The notes beneath the pieces were generated by a model, which saw only the letters and a program-made list of their open reading frames with translations, did no database searches and had not been told where the DNA came from. This document shows, in pieces, positions 1-8,530 of a stretch of DNA of 23,125 nucleotides (position 1 is its first letter; the number at the start of each line of letters is the position of its first letter). Position numbers and translations under genes: made by a program. Source of the stretch: Pedobacter ureilyticus (GTDB taxonomy: Bacteria; Bacteroidota; Bacteroidia; Sphingobacteriales; Sphingobacteriaceae); contig NZ_SSHJ01000038.1 in NCBI RefSeq assembly GCF_005925345.1, forward strand, positions 1 to 23,125, in the 5' to 3' direction.

Positions 1-79
1 TTCAATAAAACAACTTTAAATCACTACTTTTGTTAACGCTTCTATAGCATTTGATACGTTCGTTCGCCAGCAAATTAGG

Positions 80-127
80 TGGTCAGTTTGCCACGGAATC
101 ACATGGTCAGTTTCTCCGAAATATACA
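80..127. mobile_element. IS21-family terminal repeats (IS end, partial)
   Basis: Two tandem 24-bp units start at 80 and 104, each beginning TGGTCAGTTT and continuing with a CCACGGAA or CTCCGAAA block. Short tandem repeats of this kind, and a terminal CA dinucleotide (126-127), are typical of IS21-family (istA/istB) ends. The transposase genes would lie left of the window. No istB C-terminus could be read in the first 79 bases, so the assignment rests on the terminal repeats alone. Confidence 0.45.
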
Positions 128-272
128 CTCTTGAAAAGTAAACGGTACAATATTCCTTCTAATCTGAAAAATTATCGCTGAGCCGTTTCGCATCAGCATT
201 AAAATTAATTACATCCTGCTTTTATTAGAATTATTGGACATTCCAATCCATCTACAATTTTCTAAATATGCT

Positions 273-385
273 GCTTCAAGTGAATTTATGCACTTGAGGT
301 GGAATAATTAGTAAGGTCTTTCCACCTAAAAACTAATGTTCATTTTCAAAATTTTGTAAACGATACACCAAGCGATACTTGAAGC
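273..385. promoter_or_regulatory. Inverted-repeat cluster upstream of rteC
   Basis: The leader before rteC has a 7-bp inverted repeat TCAAGTG/CACTTGA (276-282 with 291-297), overlapping a second one AGGTGGA/TCCACCT (297-303 with 321-327). The 9-mer GCTTCAAGT (273-281) recurs inverted as ACTTGAAGC (377-385), and another ACTTG follows near 393. Repeated ACTTGA half-sites just before a regulatory gene suggest operator or RNA-structure function. No protein is known for them and no canonical Bacteroidetes -7/-33 promoter was clear here. Confidence 0.3.
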
Positions 386-466
386 AAGATCATACTTGTT
401 TTGACCAAATTTCGCTCAAAGTTTAATCTTTACTCAACGGCTATAAGCTGTGTAATTTTCTTGAAT

Positions 467-1336
467 ATGATTTTAACAGAAGCAACAACACTTTTCGAAG
501 AGCTCTTAGAAACTATAGAGCAATTGGAACAGGATAACAGGGAAGTTCTAATCGATCCTGTACCTTACCTTAAAACCGCAAACCATTTTATGAATACCCT
601 GCAATCACTGGTGCTCAAAGGAAGTTTTAATGATCAGCAGGAGGAAATATTGTTTTTCAAGACGATGAAGCCAAAGTTCAGGTCTTTACAGATTTATTAT
701 CTCGCACTGCAAGATATCACTTTTAAAAAACCAAAGGGCTGCAAGAAGATATTGAAGAAATTCTATACTGATGAAATTCAGAAGATTTGCTCTTTTCGTT
801 GCTACAACCAAAATCTGCTCAACTATTACTATTCGGGAGCAACTGAGATGGACGCACAACTTTTCTTAAGAAAAGTTGAGGAACATCCACATTGGTTGCT
901 CAAGCCTAAGCTTGAACGTGATGAAAGATTTTCAACTCCAGCAGATTATTTGGTGGCAAAGATCATGGCAATGGAAAAAATCCAACTTTATCTGTCCAAC
1001 GAAATAGTAAAACTGCAGGATGGTAATGTTACTGAAAATGGTTCTGCAGACAAAAAGGAATACCGATGGACAGGTGAGGCAATTAATCTAGTGGAACTTG
1101 CCTATGGTTTGTATTACACTGGTGAAATCAATAATGGTCATGCTGGAATAGCTGAGATAGTAAGATTATTTGAAACGACATTCAATATTGCTATAGGTAA
1201 ACCTTCAAGGAGATTTGCAGAAATCAAGCAGCGCAAACGGCTGAGCAAGACCAAATACCTCGATCAAATGAGAACAGCTATTGATAAAAGAATAGATGAA
1301 GACGATGAATTTGTTCCTATATCTAATTTGAGATAA
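467..1336 (+). CDS. rteC: RteC-type regulator of conjugative transposon excision
   Basis: This matches the RteC family, which in CTnDOT-type elements activates excision and transfer genes, in that system as part of a tetracycline-responsive cascade. Seen in the sequence: an N-terminal LFEELLETIEQLE helix, a central YYYSGAT segment (about residues 120-126), and a C-terminal block (about 199-280) beginning YRWTGEAINLVELAYGLYYTG and ending in a basic KQRKRLSKTKYLDQ stretch that resembles a DNA-binding helix region. I chose ATG 467, which gives 289 aa. A TTG at 401 would add 22 residues but looks less natural. The RteA/RteB two-component genes are not in the window; an IS end lies just upstream. 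The family call is from recognition of conserved motifs; the inducing signal here is unknown. Confidence 0.85.
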   Translation: MILTEATTLFEELLETIEQLEQDNREVLIDPVPYLKTANHFMNTLQSLVLKGSFNDQQEEILFFKTMKPKFRSLQIYYLALQDITFKKPKGCKKILKKFYTDEIQKICSFRCYNQNLLNYYYSGATEMDAQLFLRKVEEHPHWLLKPKLERDERFSTPADYLVAKIMAMEKIQLYLSNEIVKLQDGNVTENGSADKKEYRWTGEAINLVELAYGLYYTGEINNGHAGIAEIVRLFETTFNIAIGKPSRRFAEIKQRKRLSKTKYLDQMRTAIDKRIDEDDEFVPISNLR

Positions 1337-1479
1337 CCAATAACCATCTGTTTTTTAGTGGTTTGTGTTTTTATTTTTAGGTAGTACCCAGTTGGTTGCC
1401 AAACAAAAAATGGAAAGCTTAGAAACTTTGCTTCATCAAATCCCAATGCAATGGTGCTTGGGAGAAAAGCAAAGAATTT

Positions 1480-1998
1480 ATGTTGGCACAATTTACATGG
1501 CAGGAGTTTTGGCTTGCAGTACTTCTGCTCACCTCGCTCTGGTATTCGGGCATCATCCTGTGTTACTACCGCAAAGAACTTAATCTTTTTCTTAGCAAAG
1601 GTTCAAATTCCAAAGAACCGCTTCCGCACCGCTGGTCAGATCGGGTAGAAGAACCCAATCAGAAACCTGAAGAACACGATGGACTACTAGGCATCTCTAA
1701 ACCAGCTGAAGGAACTAGTACCGTCAGTATGGGGCAAATCAGTTTTGGACAGGATGAAAATGCTAAATCTGAACAGCTTGGGCTAATACCAGATGTACTT
1801 CAGGAGCTGAAAGAAATTTTTTCCATTATGGAAAAAGAGGACGGTAACAAACAGGACTTTTTCAATATGATGGAAATGGTCAGGGCAAAATATGGACAGA
1901 TTGGTTCCAACCCACGCATCGTTCAGATTAACCAGTTTATTGCTGAACATGCCCCATTCCACCTCTCGAAAGAAGAATTGGAAAATCTCTGGGATTAA
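1480..1998 (+). CDS. Small membrane protein preceding traE, conserved in Bacteroidetes conjugative elements
   Basis: A 172-aa protein with one membrane segment (about residues 11-30), followed by YYRKEL and then a charged, probably cytoplasmic region. Residues 40-95 are rich in polar residues and look disordered; the C-terminal third (about 100-172) is helical and ends in LSKEELENLWD. Proteins with this single-TM-plus-YYRKEL layout are commonly found at the head of Bacteroidetes tra operons, but I know of no assigned role. A membrane-anchored accessory of the transfer apparatus is an inference from position. The gene lies 53 nt before traE on the same strand. The start at ATG 1480 leaves a separate overlapping reading frame upstream (1410-1583), which is discussed as a finding. 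Confidence 0.7.
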   Translation: MLAQFTWQEFWLAVLLLTSLWYSGIILCYYRKELNLFLSKGSNSKEPLPHRWSDRVEEPNQKPEEHDGLLGISKPAEGTSTVSMGQISFGQDENAKSEQLGLIPDVLQELKEIFSIMEKEDGNKQDFFNMMEMVRAKYGQIGSNPRIVQINQFIAEHAPFHLSKEELENLWD

Positions 1999-2051
1999 CA
2001 TCTACCAATTAGCATCAAAATTTATTCTCAAGCTGTAAAATCAAAAACATT

Positions 2052-2396
2052 ATGAAACGTCAATCCAATAATAACGGAAACCAAAATTTAGGCAAGTCTC
2101 TATTGCTATTATTTACCCTTTGTATCTATAATTTGTTGACCAGTCTGTCTCTTTTCGCCCAGGATGGAAATGCAGGGATACAGGAAGCAACCAACAAGGT
2201 AAAAGGCTATTTCGACACGGGAACCGACCTGATGTATGCCATCGGTGCCGTTGTGGGTATAATCGGTGCAATTAAAGTTTTCAATAAGTGGAATGCAGGA
2301 GAGCCAGACACCAACAAGGTAGCTGCAGCGTGGTTTGGTAGCTGTATCTTTTTAGTGGTAGTGGCAACCGTACTTAAATCATTTTTCGGGATATAG
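2052..2396 (+). CDS. traE: Conjugative transposon protein TraE (DUF4134)
   Basis: A 114-aa protein with the DUF4134 pattern: a signal-like N-terminus ending LSLFAQ (residue 37), then two membrane helices at about 60-77 and 90-111 joined by a loop with KWNAGEPDTNK. Small two-TM proteins of this kind sit in the position of VirB2/VirB3-type subunits in type IV secretion systems and are encoded directly before TraF and TraG. The TraE name follows the Bacteroides CTn convention. Only 2 nt separate its stop from the traF start, so translational coupling is likely. The exact role (pilin-like or channel subunit) is inferred from architecture. Confidence 0.9.
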   Translation: MKRQSNNNGNQNLGKSLLLLFTLCIYNLLTSLSLFAQDGNAGIQEATNKVKGYFDTGTDLMYAIGAVVGIIGAIKVFNKWNAGEPDTNKVAAAWFGSCIFLVVVATVLKSFFGI

Positions 2397-2398
2397 CC

Positions 2399-2749
2399 AT
2401 GGCCAGCGTTTATAAAATCAATAAAGGTGTAACCAGACCTATTGAATTCAAAGGCTTAAAGGCACAATACATTGCCTATCTAGCTGTAGGGCTGGTTTTG
2501 TTACTTATCAGCTTTGCCATTCTGTACATTTCTGGGCTGAGCCTTTTGGTGTTATTACCATTGATTATCACCCTTGGAACAACACTTTTTTTTAGTGTAT
2601 TCCGCTTAAGCCACCGTTTTGGCGAACACGGACTGATGAAATTTTGGGCAAAACGTAGCCTTCCAAATTACTTGAAATTCCGTTCCAGACGACTGTTTAC
2701 CTCGCTCAAAAGTAAATCGAATATTCCAATAACATCATTTAAAAACTAA
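2399..2749 (+). CDS. traF: Conjugative transposon protein TraF (DUF4133, VirB3-like)
   Basis: A 116-aa protein of the DUF4133/TraF family. The N-terminus YKINKGVTRPIEFKGLKAQY is characteristic, followed by two adjacent hydrophobic helices at about 24-45 and 47-68 and a basic, cytoplasmic C-terminal tail with HGLMKFWAKRSLPNY. The layout resembles VirB3, an inner-membrane partner of the VirB4 ATPase, which fits its position immediately before traG (4-nt gap). It is part of the mating-pore operon. Confidence in the family is high; the interaction with TraG is inferred from VirB3-VirB4 pairs in other systems. Confidence 0.9.
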   Translation: MASVYKINKGVTRPIEFKGLKAQYIAYLAVGLVLLLISFAILYISGLSLLVLLPLIITLGTTLFFSVFRLSHRFGEHGLMKFWAKRSLPNYLKFRSRRLFTSLKSKSNIPITSFKN

Positions 2750-2753
2750 TCCA

Positions 2754-5213
2754 ATGGTAGAAGCAAAGGACATATTGCCCATTTATAAGGTTGAGAACGA
2801 CGCCATTATTTCGATGCAAGGCGATGTTACCATTGGTTATAAGGTGGAGCTTCCAGAAATCTTTACACTATCAGAAAGGGATTACGAAGCCTATCACCAG
2901 ACTTGGGTAAAGGCAATTAAACTCTTGCCACAGCAAAGTATTTTTCTAAAACAGGACTGGTTTACCGAAACCAAATACAAAGCTGATTATACCAGCGAGC
3001 GCAGTTTCCTTTCCCGTAGCAGTGAGGTGTTTTTTAACGAAAGACCATTTCTGAATCATGAATGCTATATTTTCCTGACCCAGAAACCAAAAGAGCGGAA
3101 GCTATCCAGTTCGATCTATAGTAATATACTCCGCAAATCTATTGTACCCAGCCAGACTATTTCATCATCTCTATTTAAGGATTTTGTGGATGGCGCAGGG
3201 CAATTTGAACGCATACTGACCGATAGTGGATTTGTAGGACTGAAAATGCTGAACGATGACGAACTAGCAGGAACCGCCAACAAAGCGGGTATTATAGAAA
3301 GATATTGTTTTCTGTTGAACAAGGATAACCAGCCAATGATCCGTGATATCCATGTCAAAGATGAGATCGTAGTTGGCGATAAAAAAGTTGAACTCTACAC
3401 CTTATGTGATACGGAAAATATGCCTGCACTTTGCGGAAGCCGTATCAATTATGATAAGTACAGTACTGATAGGAGCAAGTTTTCCGTTGGTTTTGCAAGT
3501 CCACTAGGCACATTGCTGAACTGTAACCACATCTTAAACCAGTATATTTTTGTATCAGATGTGCAGAAAACCATCAAAAGATTGGAAGCTAAAAAGCTCC
3601 GTCTGCAATCCTTATCTGCCTATTCCAGAGAAAATTCAATTTCAGGGGATGCCACCAATGATTTTTTAAATGAGGCAATAGCCTTGCAACGTTTACCTAT
3701 CAAGGCACATTTCAATGTATTGGTATGGTCGGAAGACCAAGAAAAAAGCAGAGACCTTAAAAATCTAGTATCGTCGGCAATGGCGCAACTGGATGCGGTT
3801 GCCAAACAGGAAACCGATGGTCAAGCTCAAATCTGGTGGGCTGGACTTCCCGGAAATGCTGCCGATTTTCCTATGAACGATACCTTCGACACTTTTATAG
3901 AACAGGCAACCTGCTTTTTCAATCTGGAAACGGGTTATCGTTCTTCTCTCAGTCCATTTGGATTACGTTTAGGTGATCGCCTTTATGGTAGACCTGTACA
4001 TGTAGATATTTCTGACGAACCGATAAGGATGGGCTTTACCACCAACAGGAACAAGTTTATTTTGGGGCCAAGTGGTAGCGGAAAATCATTTTTTACCAAC
4101 CACATGATCCGTTCCTACTATGAGCAAGGGGCTCACGTGGTATTGGTGGATGTGGGACATAGCTACAAAGGTTTATGTGATCTGGTAGGTGGCTATTATT
4201 TTACCTACACCGAGAGTGAACCCATCAAATTTAATCCATTTTACCTTTCTGAAGATGATGTACTGGACACCGAAAAAAAGGAAAGTATTAAAACGTTGCT
4301 ACTAGCTTTATGGAAGAAAGATGATGAAAATTTCAGGCGTTCGGAATATGTAGCCTTATCAAATGCATTGACGCTTTACTTTGCCCAGCTTGCAAACAGA
4401 CCTGATATTTTCCCTTGTTTCAATACCTTTTATGAGTTTCTGACAAATGAATACGTACAGGTATTGGAAACAAGCAAGGTAAAGGATAGGGATTTTGATA
4501 TCGATAATTTTCTATATGTTCTCAATCCTTACTACCGTGGCGGCGAGTTCGATTATCTGTTGAACGCATCTGAAAATCTGGAACTGTTGCACCAGCCCTT
4601 CATTGTAATAGAGTTGGATAACATCAAAGACCATCCGATATTATTTCCTGTGGTTACACTGATCCTGATGGAAATGTTCATTTCAAAAATGCGTAAGCTC
4701 AAGGGCATACGTAAGGTTTTGCTAATTGAAGAATGCTGGAAAGCCATTGCAAAAGAGGGTATGGCAGAATACATCAAATACCTCTTCAAAACGGTAAGAA
4801 AGTATTTTGGAGAAGCCATTGTGGTAACCCAAGAGGTAGAGGATATCATCAGTTCGCCGATTGTAAAACAGGCCATCATCAATAATTCAGACTGTAAGAT
4901 TTTATTAGACCAATCCAAATACCAGAACAAGTTTGACGCCATACAGGAACTTTTGGGGCTGACCGAAAAGGAAAAGTCACAGATACTTTCAATGAATAAA
5001 GCTAACGACCCCAAGCTTAGATATAAAGAAGTATTTATCTCGCTGGGAGGACAGTACAGCAAGGTTTACCGCACAGAAGTTTCAACAAGTGAGTATCTCG
5101 CCTACACCACCGAGGAAAGTGAAAAAATACAGGTTCAACAGTATGCACAAAGATATGGAAGTATCCAAAAGGGTATAGCGGTACTAGCAAACGAATTAAA
5201 AAATAAACAATAA
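2754..5213 (+). CDS. traG: Conjugation ATPase TraG (VirB4-like)
   Basis: An 819-aa ATPase of the TraG/VirB4 family that powers assembly of the conjugative secretion channel. The Walker A motif GPSGSGKS is at residues 438-445 and the Walker B motif VLLIEE at about 655-660, followed by CWKAIAKEG, a typical TraG signature. Further conserved blocks are VVLVDVGHSYKGL after Walker A and VTQEVEDI, a likely sensor region. The N-terminal 400 residues form the usual VirB4 N-domain and start with ILPIYKVENDAIIS, standard for these proteins. The length is normal for the family and the reading frame is intact. The protein should act at the cytoplasmic face of the inner membrane together with TraE, TraF, TraJ and TraK. 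Confidence 0.95.
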   Translation: MVEAKDILPIYKVENDAIISMQGDVTIGYKVELPEIFTLSERDYEAYHQTWVKAIKLLPQQSIFLKQDWFTETKYKADYTSERSFLSRSSEVFFNERPFLNHECYIFLTQKPKERKLSSSIYSNILRKSIVPSQTISSSLFKDFVDGAGQFERILTDSGFVGLKMLNDDELAGTANKAGIIERYCFLLNKDNQPMIRDIHVKDEIVVGDKKVELYTLCDTENMPALCGSRINYDKYSTDRSKFSVGFASPLGTLLNCNHILNQYIFVSDVQKTIKRLEAKKLRLQSLSAYSRENSISGDATNDFLNEAIALQRLPIKAHFNVLVWSEDQEKSRDLKNLVSSAMAQLDAVAKQETDGQAQIWWAGLPGNAADFPMNDTFDTFIEQATCFFNLETGYRSSLSPFGLRLGDRLYGRPVHVDISDEPIRMGFTTNRNKFILGPSGSGKSFFTNHMIRSYYEQGAHVVLVDVGHSYKGLCDLVGGYYFTYTESEPIKFNPFYLSEDDVLDTEKKESIKTLLLALWKKDDENFRRSEYVALSNALTLYFAQLANRPDIFPCFNTFYEFLTNEYVQVLETSKVKDRDFDIDNFLYVLNPYYRGGEFDYLLNASENLELLHQPFIVIELDNIKDHPILFPVVTLILMEMFISKMRKLKGIRKVLLIEECWKAIAKEGMAEYIKYLFKTVRKYFGEAIVVTQEVEDIISSPIVKQAIINNSDCKILLDQSKYQNKFDAIQELLGLTEKEKSQILSMNKANDPKLRYKEVFISLGGQYSKVYRTEVSTSEYLAYTTEESEKIQVQQYAQRYGSIQKGIAVLANELKNKQ

Positions 5214-5219
5214 TCAGTT

Positions 5220-5957
5220 ATGATAACCATTCACAAAACTGGTGCGGTTGCCTGCATCAGTGCAATCAAAAAAGTTATGAAAAAATACATGGTCATCCTT
5301 CCGGTGAGCGCCATGACGCTGTTTGTATCCATGCCCACAGGGGCAAATGCTCAGATAGCAGTTTTGGAAGTCATCAAGGCAGGAGTAAAAAAAGTAATCA
5401 AGGCTGTCGACCTTAAGGTTCAGCGCCTACAGAACGAAACCATCTGGCTGCAAAATGCACAAAAAGTACTGGAAAACCAGCTTTCCAAGTTAAAGCTGAC
5501 AGAAATAGCCGATTGGACAGAGAAGCAGAAAGAACTCTACAAAAACTATTATGAAGAGCTATGGAAGGTTAAATCTGCCATTGCCTATTACAAGCGAATC
5601 AAAGACCTGACCGAAAAACAAATTGCTATTGTAGATGAATACAAATGGGCCTGGGGACTGTTCCAAAAGGATAAACACTTTACCGCTGATGAGCTGGAAT
5701 ATATGCAGAAAGTTTATTCGGGCATATTGGATGAAAGCATCAAAAATTTAGATCAGATACTACTTGTAGTTAATTCATTTAAAACGCAGATGAGCGATGC
5801 CAAAAGACTGGAAATCATAAGTGCAGCTGCCGCTCAAATGGATGTCAATTTTAGCGATCTAAAATCTTTCAATACCCAAAACAGCTTGTTGAGCATCCAG
5901 AGAGCAAAATCATTGGACGAAGTAACCATTTTAAAAGAACTATATGGAATTCAGTAA
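5220..5957 (+). CDS. traI: Conjugal transfer protein TraI (periplasmic, coiled-coil)
   Basis: A 245-aa secreted protein of the type annotated TraI in sphingobacterial elements. A signal peptide is visible (MKKYMVILPVSAMTLF to GANAQ). The rest is strongly helical: a coiled-coil stretch (LKVQRLQNETIWLQNAQKVL), then a conserved C-terminal block with NLDQILLVVNSFKTQMSD and LLSIQRAKSLDE. It starts 6 nt after traG. An alternative ATG at 5277 would give a shorter, more classical signal peptide and may be the true start. The C-terminal block resembles the next two gene products, so the three look like tandem paralogs. VirB5-like function is a guess from its size, its export signal and its place in the operon. 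Confidence 0.8.
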   Translation: MITIHKTGAVACISAIKKVMKKYMVILPVSAMTLFVSMPTGANAQIAVLEVIKAGVKKVIKAVDLKVQRLQNETIWLQNAQKVLENQLSKLKLTEIADWTEKQKELYKNYYEELWKVKSAIAYYKRIKDLTEKQIAIVDEYKWAWGLFQKDKHFTADELEYMQKVYSGILDESIKNLDQILLVVNSFKTQMSDAKRLEIISAAAAQMDVNFSDLKSFNTQNSLLSIQRAKSLDEVTILKELYGIQ

Positions 5958-6633
5958 GCAACCTCAAAGTAGTTATAGGCATAAAAGTATGTCTGTATCA
6001 AAATCAATCAGGTTTTTAGGGCTGGTGTTGTTGCTTTTTGTAGGTACCAGCGCTTTCGGGCAAACTTGGGGCGAATTCTTCAACCAGAAAAAAAAACAGA
6101 AAAAGTACCTGCTCGAACAACTCGTTGCCTTGAAGATGTATGCAGGCTACCTCAAGAAAGGCTATGATATTGTCGGCAATGGAATTGGTACGGTTAAGGA
6201 TATAAAGAACGGTGAATTCAGTTTGCACAGCACCTTTTTTTCCTCGCTCAAAAGCGTTAACCCTGCCATCAGAAAAAATGCAAAAGTTGCCAGCATAATT
6301 TCCCTGCAAGTCTCCATCATTAAAGCTTTCAAAAATATCGGTGATAATGATGAACTGAAACTTTCAGACAACCAGTACATATTAGGTGTAAAGGATAGGG
6401 TAACCGAGGATTGCCTTGATGACATGGAGGAACTATTACTGGTCATCACTTCTGGAAGGCTGGAACTGACTGATGATGAGCGGATAGAAAGATTGGATAG
6501 CATCTATGAAAGAATGCGGGACAAAGCTGCATTTGCGCAAAGTTTCACAGCACAGGTAAACCTGCTCATCAATCAAAGAAAGAACGAACAAAAATCCATT
6601 GACCATTTAAGAGAAATTTATGGAAACGATTAA
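5944..6633 (+). CDS. Secreted TraI-like paralog A of the mating-pore operon
   Basis: A 229-aa protein with a signal peptide (hydrophobic FLGLVLLLFVGTSAFGQ) and an all-helical mature part. Conserved blocks: LKKGYDIVGNGIGTVKDIKNG near residue 75, then FSLHSTFFSSLKSVNPAIRK, and a C-terminal DDMEELLLVITSGRLELTDDERI. The gene overlaps the end of traI by 14 nt, which implies coupled translation. ATG 5989 is a possible shorter start. Homologs in similar elements are usually annotated as hypothetical or, loosely, as TerB-like; I see no metal-binding signature supporting tellurite resistance. The closest relative in the window is the next gene, which has the same blocks in the same order. Confidence 0.75.
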   Translation: MEFSKQPQSSYRHKSMSVSKSIRFLGLVLLLFVGTSAFGQTWGEFFNQKKKQKKYLLEQLVALKMYAGYLKKGYDIVGNGIGTVKDIKNGEFSLHSTFFSSLKSVNPAIRKNAKVASIISLQVSIIKAFKNIGDNDELKLSDNQYILGVKDRVTEDCLDDMEELLLVITSGRLELTDDERIERLDSIYERMRDKAAFAQSFTAQVNLLINQRKNEQKSIDHLREIYGND

Positions 6634-7294
6634 AATAATTAGAGTTAAGGGTTTAAAAAGCACGCTATATTTAATGCTGACTTTATTGGTCATTTGCCTT
6701 TCATCAACAGTTATTAAGCTAAAGGCACAATCTGCAGAAGTACAGCAGCTCCTGCTAAATGTAGAGAAGCTTAGCCAGTTGAAGAATATCCTTTCTGATA
6801 TGAAGCGTGGATATACCATTGTTGCAAATGGCTATAATGCGGTGAAAAATATTTCACAGGGCAATTTCTCCATACATGAGATATTCCTTGACGGTCTGAT
6901 GCTGGTCAATCCCGAAATCAGGAAATATGAAAGGGTTGCGGACATCATCACCTATCAGCAGCATTTGATTTCAGAATACAAATCTGCCTACAACCGTTTC
7001 AGAAATGACGACACTTTTAGTCCTGAAGAACTAAGTTACCTATCCGGTATTTATGGGCGGCTTTTCGATCAGAGCATTGATAACCTCGATGAACTTTTAA
7101 CGGTGATTACCTCATCGAAATTACGAATGAGCGATGATGAGCGCTTGATGGCAATTGACAGAATTTTTTTGAACATGCAGGATAAGCTCATCTTTTTAAG
7201 AAGTTTCAACAAAGAGGCGAGCATACTGAACCTACAAAGGCAAAAAGAAAAATTGGATATCAATGCCACCAGAAGATATTATAACCAAAATTAA
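6620..7294 (+). CDS. Secreted TraI-like paralog B of the mating-pore operon
   Basis: A 224-aa protein with a signal-like hydrophobic N-terminus (LMLTLLVICLSSTVIKLKAQ). The blocks shared with the preceding paralog are DMKRGYTIVANGYNAVKNIS, QGNFSIHEIFLDGLMLVNPE, and NLDELLTVITSSKLRMSDDE followed by RSFNKEASILNLQRQ. The last part also matches the end of TraI. The gene overlaps its upstream neighbour by 14 nt, exactly as that gene overlaps traI, and lies 3 nt before traJ. The function is unknown; a periplasmic component of the transfer machine is the natural inference from the operon position and the export signal. Confidence 0.75.
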   Translation: METIKIIRVKGLKSTLYLMLTLLVICLSSTVIKLKAQSAEVQQLLLNVEKLSQLKNILSDMKRGYTIVANGYNAVKNISQGNFSIHEIFLDGLMLVNPEIRKYERVADIITYQQHLISEYKSAYNRFRNDDTFSPEELSYLSGIYGRLFDQSIDNLDELLTVITSSKLRMSDDERLMAIDRIFLNMQDKLIFLRSFNKEASILNLQRQKEKLDINATRRYYNQN

Positions 7295-7297
7295 GCT

Positions 7298-8500
7298 GTG
7301 ATGAAAAAAATAATTATGTTATGCATCGGGATATTTGCCCTGCTCTCGCCATTGGGCTCATATGCACAGGGCATATCGGAAACACTTGGCGGAATGCAAC
7401 CCGTTCTTGACAGGGTGTACAGCGAGATGTTGCCATTATGCAGTCGGCTTATCGATGTGGGCAGGGGGATAGCGGGATTTGGTGCGCTATGGTATATAGC
7501 CAGCCGTGTATGGCGCCAGATTGCCAGTGCCGAACCTATAGATTTTTACCCATTGCTCAGACCTTTTGCACTGGGAATGGCAATTATGATGTTTCCCTTG
7601 GTCATTTCGCTAATGAACGGAGTATTACAACCAACGGTCTCAGCAACTGGAAAAATGGTAAGTGATAGTAACAAAACAATAGAACGCCTGCTTAAAGCCA
7701 AGGAAGCGGCCATTAAAAAAAGCAAGCATTGGCAAATGTACGTTGGAGAAAATGGGAGTGGAGACCGTGAAAAATGGTTGAAGTATACTTTTCCGGAACA
7801 AGGTAACGAAGGCATATTAGATGGTTTAGGACATGATATCCAGTTTTTTATGGAGAAGCAGTCCTATAACTTCCGCAATTCCATCAAGCAATGGATGAAA
7901 GAAGTTTTTGAGGTGCTTTATGCGGCCGCTTCACTGTGCATCAATACCGTAAGAACGTTTTTTCTGATCGTTCTGGCCATTTTGGGACCTCTGGTATTTG
8001 GTTTTGCGGTATTCGATGGTTTTCAGAATACCTTAACGGTTTGGCTGGCAAGATATGTGAACATATTCTTGTGGCTTCCCATAGCTAATATCTTCGGAAG
8101 CATCTTGGGAAAGATAGAGGAGAATATGTTAAAACTCGATCTTTCGCAAATCGAACAGCAGGGCGATACCTTTTTCAGCGGAACAGATACAGCTTACCTC
8201 ATATTTTTGCTGATTGGCATCATAGGCTATTTTTCTGTGCCGAATGTGGCAAACTACGTAGTCCATGCGGGTGGTGGAAATGCTATCCTCCAAAAGGTAA
8301 ATGCCATCATTAGTAGTACCAACAGTACGGGAATGAAAACTGCATCAACTGGAGCTGGAATGGCTGCAGATATGATGGGCAATGCTTACCGTAATATGCA
8401 ACAGGGTTATGCTGCTTCCAGTAATGGCGATTATCTGCCAGATCAAACGCCTGGACAGCATCAACACGATAAGCTGAGTGGTAAGGAAGGAAAATCATAA
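7298..8500 (+). CDS. traJ: Conjugative transposon protein TraJ (VirB6-like)
   Basis: A 400-aa polytopic inner-membrane protein of the TraJ family. After a signal-like N-terminus (to SYAQ, residue 24) comes MQPVLDRVYSEMLPLCSRLI, the usual TraJ start, and VGRGIAGFGALWYIASRVW. Several membrane segments follow: two near the N-terminus, then a cluster around 205-260 (FFLIVLAILGPLVFGFAVFD and NIFLWLPIANIFGSILG) and one near 300 (AYLIFLLIGIIGYFSVPNVA). The C-terminal tail (from about 345) is Gly/Ala/Met-rich and polar. The protein corresponds to VirB6, part of the inner-membrane channel. The reading frame is intact and of normal length, and the gene is tightly packed after the TraI-like paralogs. 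Confidence 0.92.
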   Translation: MMKKIIMLCIGIFALLSPLGSYAQGISETLGGMQPVLDRVYSEMLPLCSRLIDVGRGIAGFGALWYIASRVWRQIASAEPIDFYPLLRPFALGMAIMMFPLVISLMNGVLQPTVSATGKMVSDSNKTIERLLKAKEAAIKKSKHWQMYVGENGSGDREKWLKYTFPEQGNEGILDGLGHDIQFFMEKQSYNFRNSIKQWMKEVFEVLYAAASLCINTVRTFFLIVLAILGPLVFGFAVFDGFQNTLTVWLARYVNIFLWLPIANIFGSILGKIEENMLKLDLSQIEQQGDTFFSGTDTAYLIFLLIGIIGYFSVPNVANYVVHAGGGNAILQKVNAIISSTNSTGMKTASTGAGMAADMMGNAYRNMQQGYAASSNGDYLPDQTPGQHQHDKLSGKEGKS

Positions 8501-8530
8501 TCTTAATAGTAACACCTAATCTATTCACCC

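Noticed and set aside
401..466. TTG-initiated extension of RteC
   Set aside because: The added 22 residues do not resemble the family N-terminus; ATG 467 gives a normal start.
4553..5062. 169-codon open frame opposite the TraG gene
   Set aside because: Lies wholly antisense to a conserved ATPase region including Walker B; its sequence is low-complexity in Ser/Leu/Ile and matches nothing recognisable.
5944..7294. Tellurite-resistance (TerB) annotation of the two TraI-like paralogs
   Set aside because: No TerB metal-site motif seen; operon position and export signals favour a transfer role.
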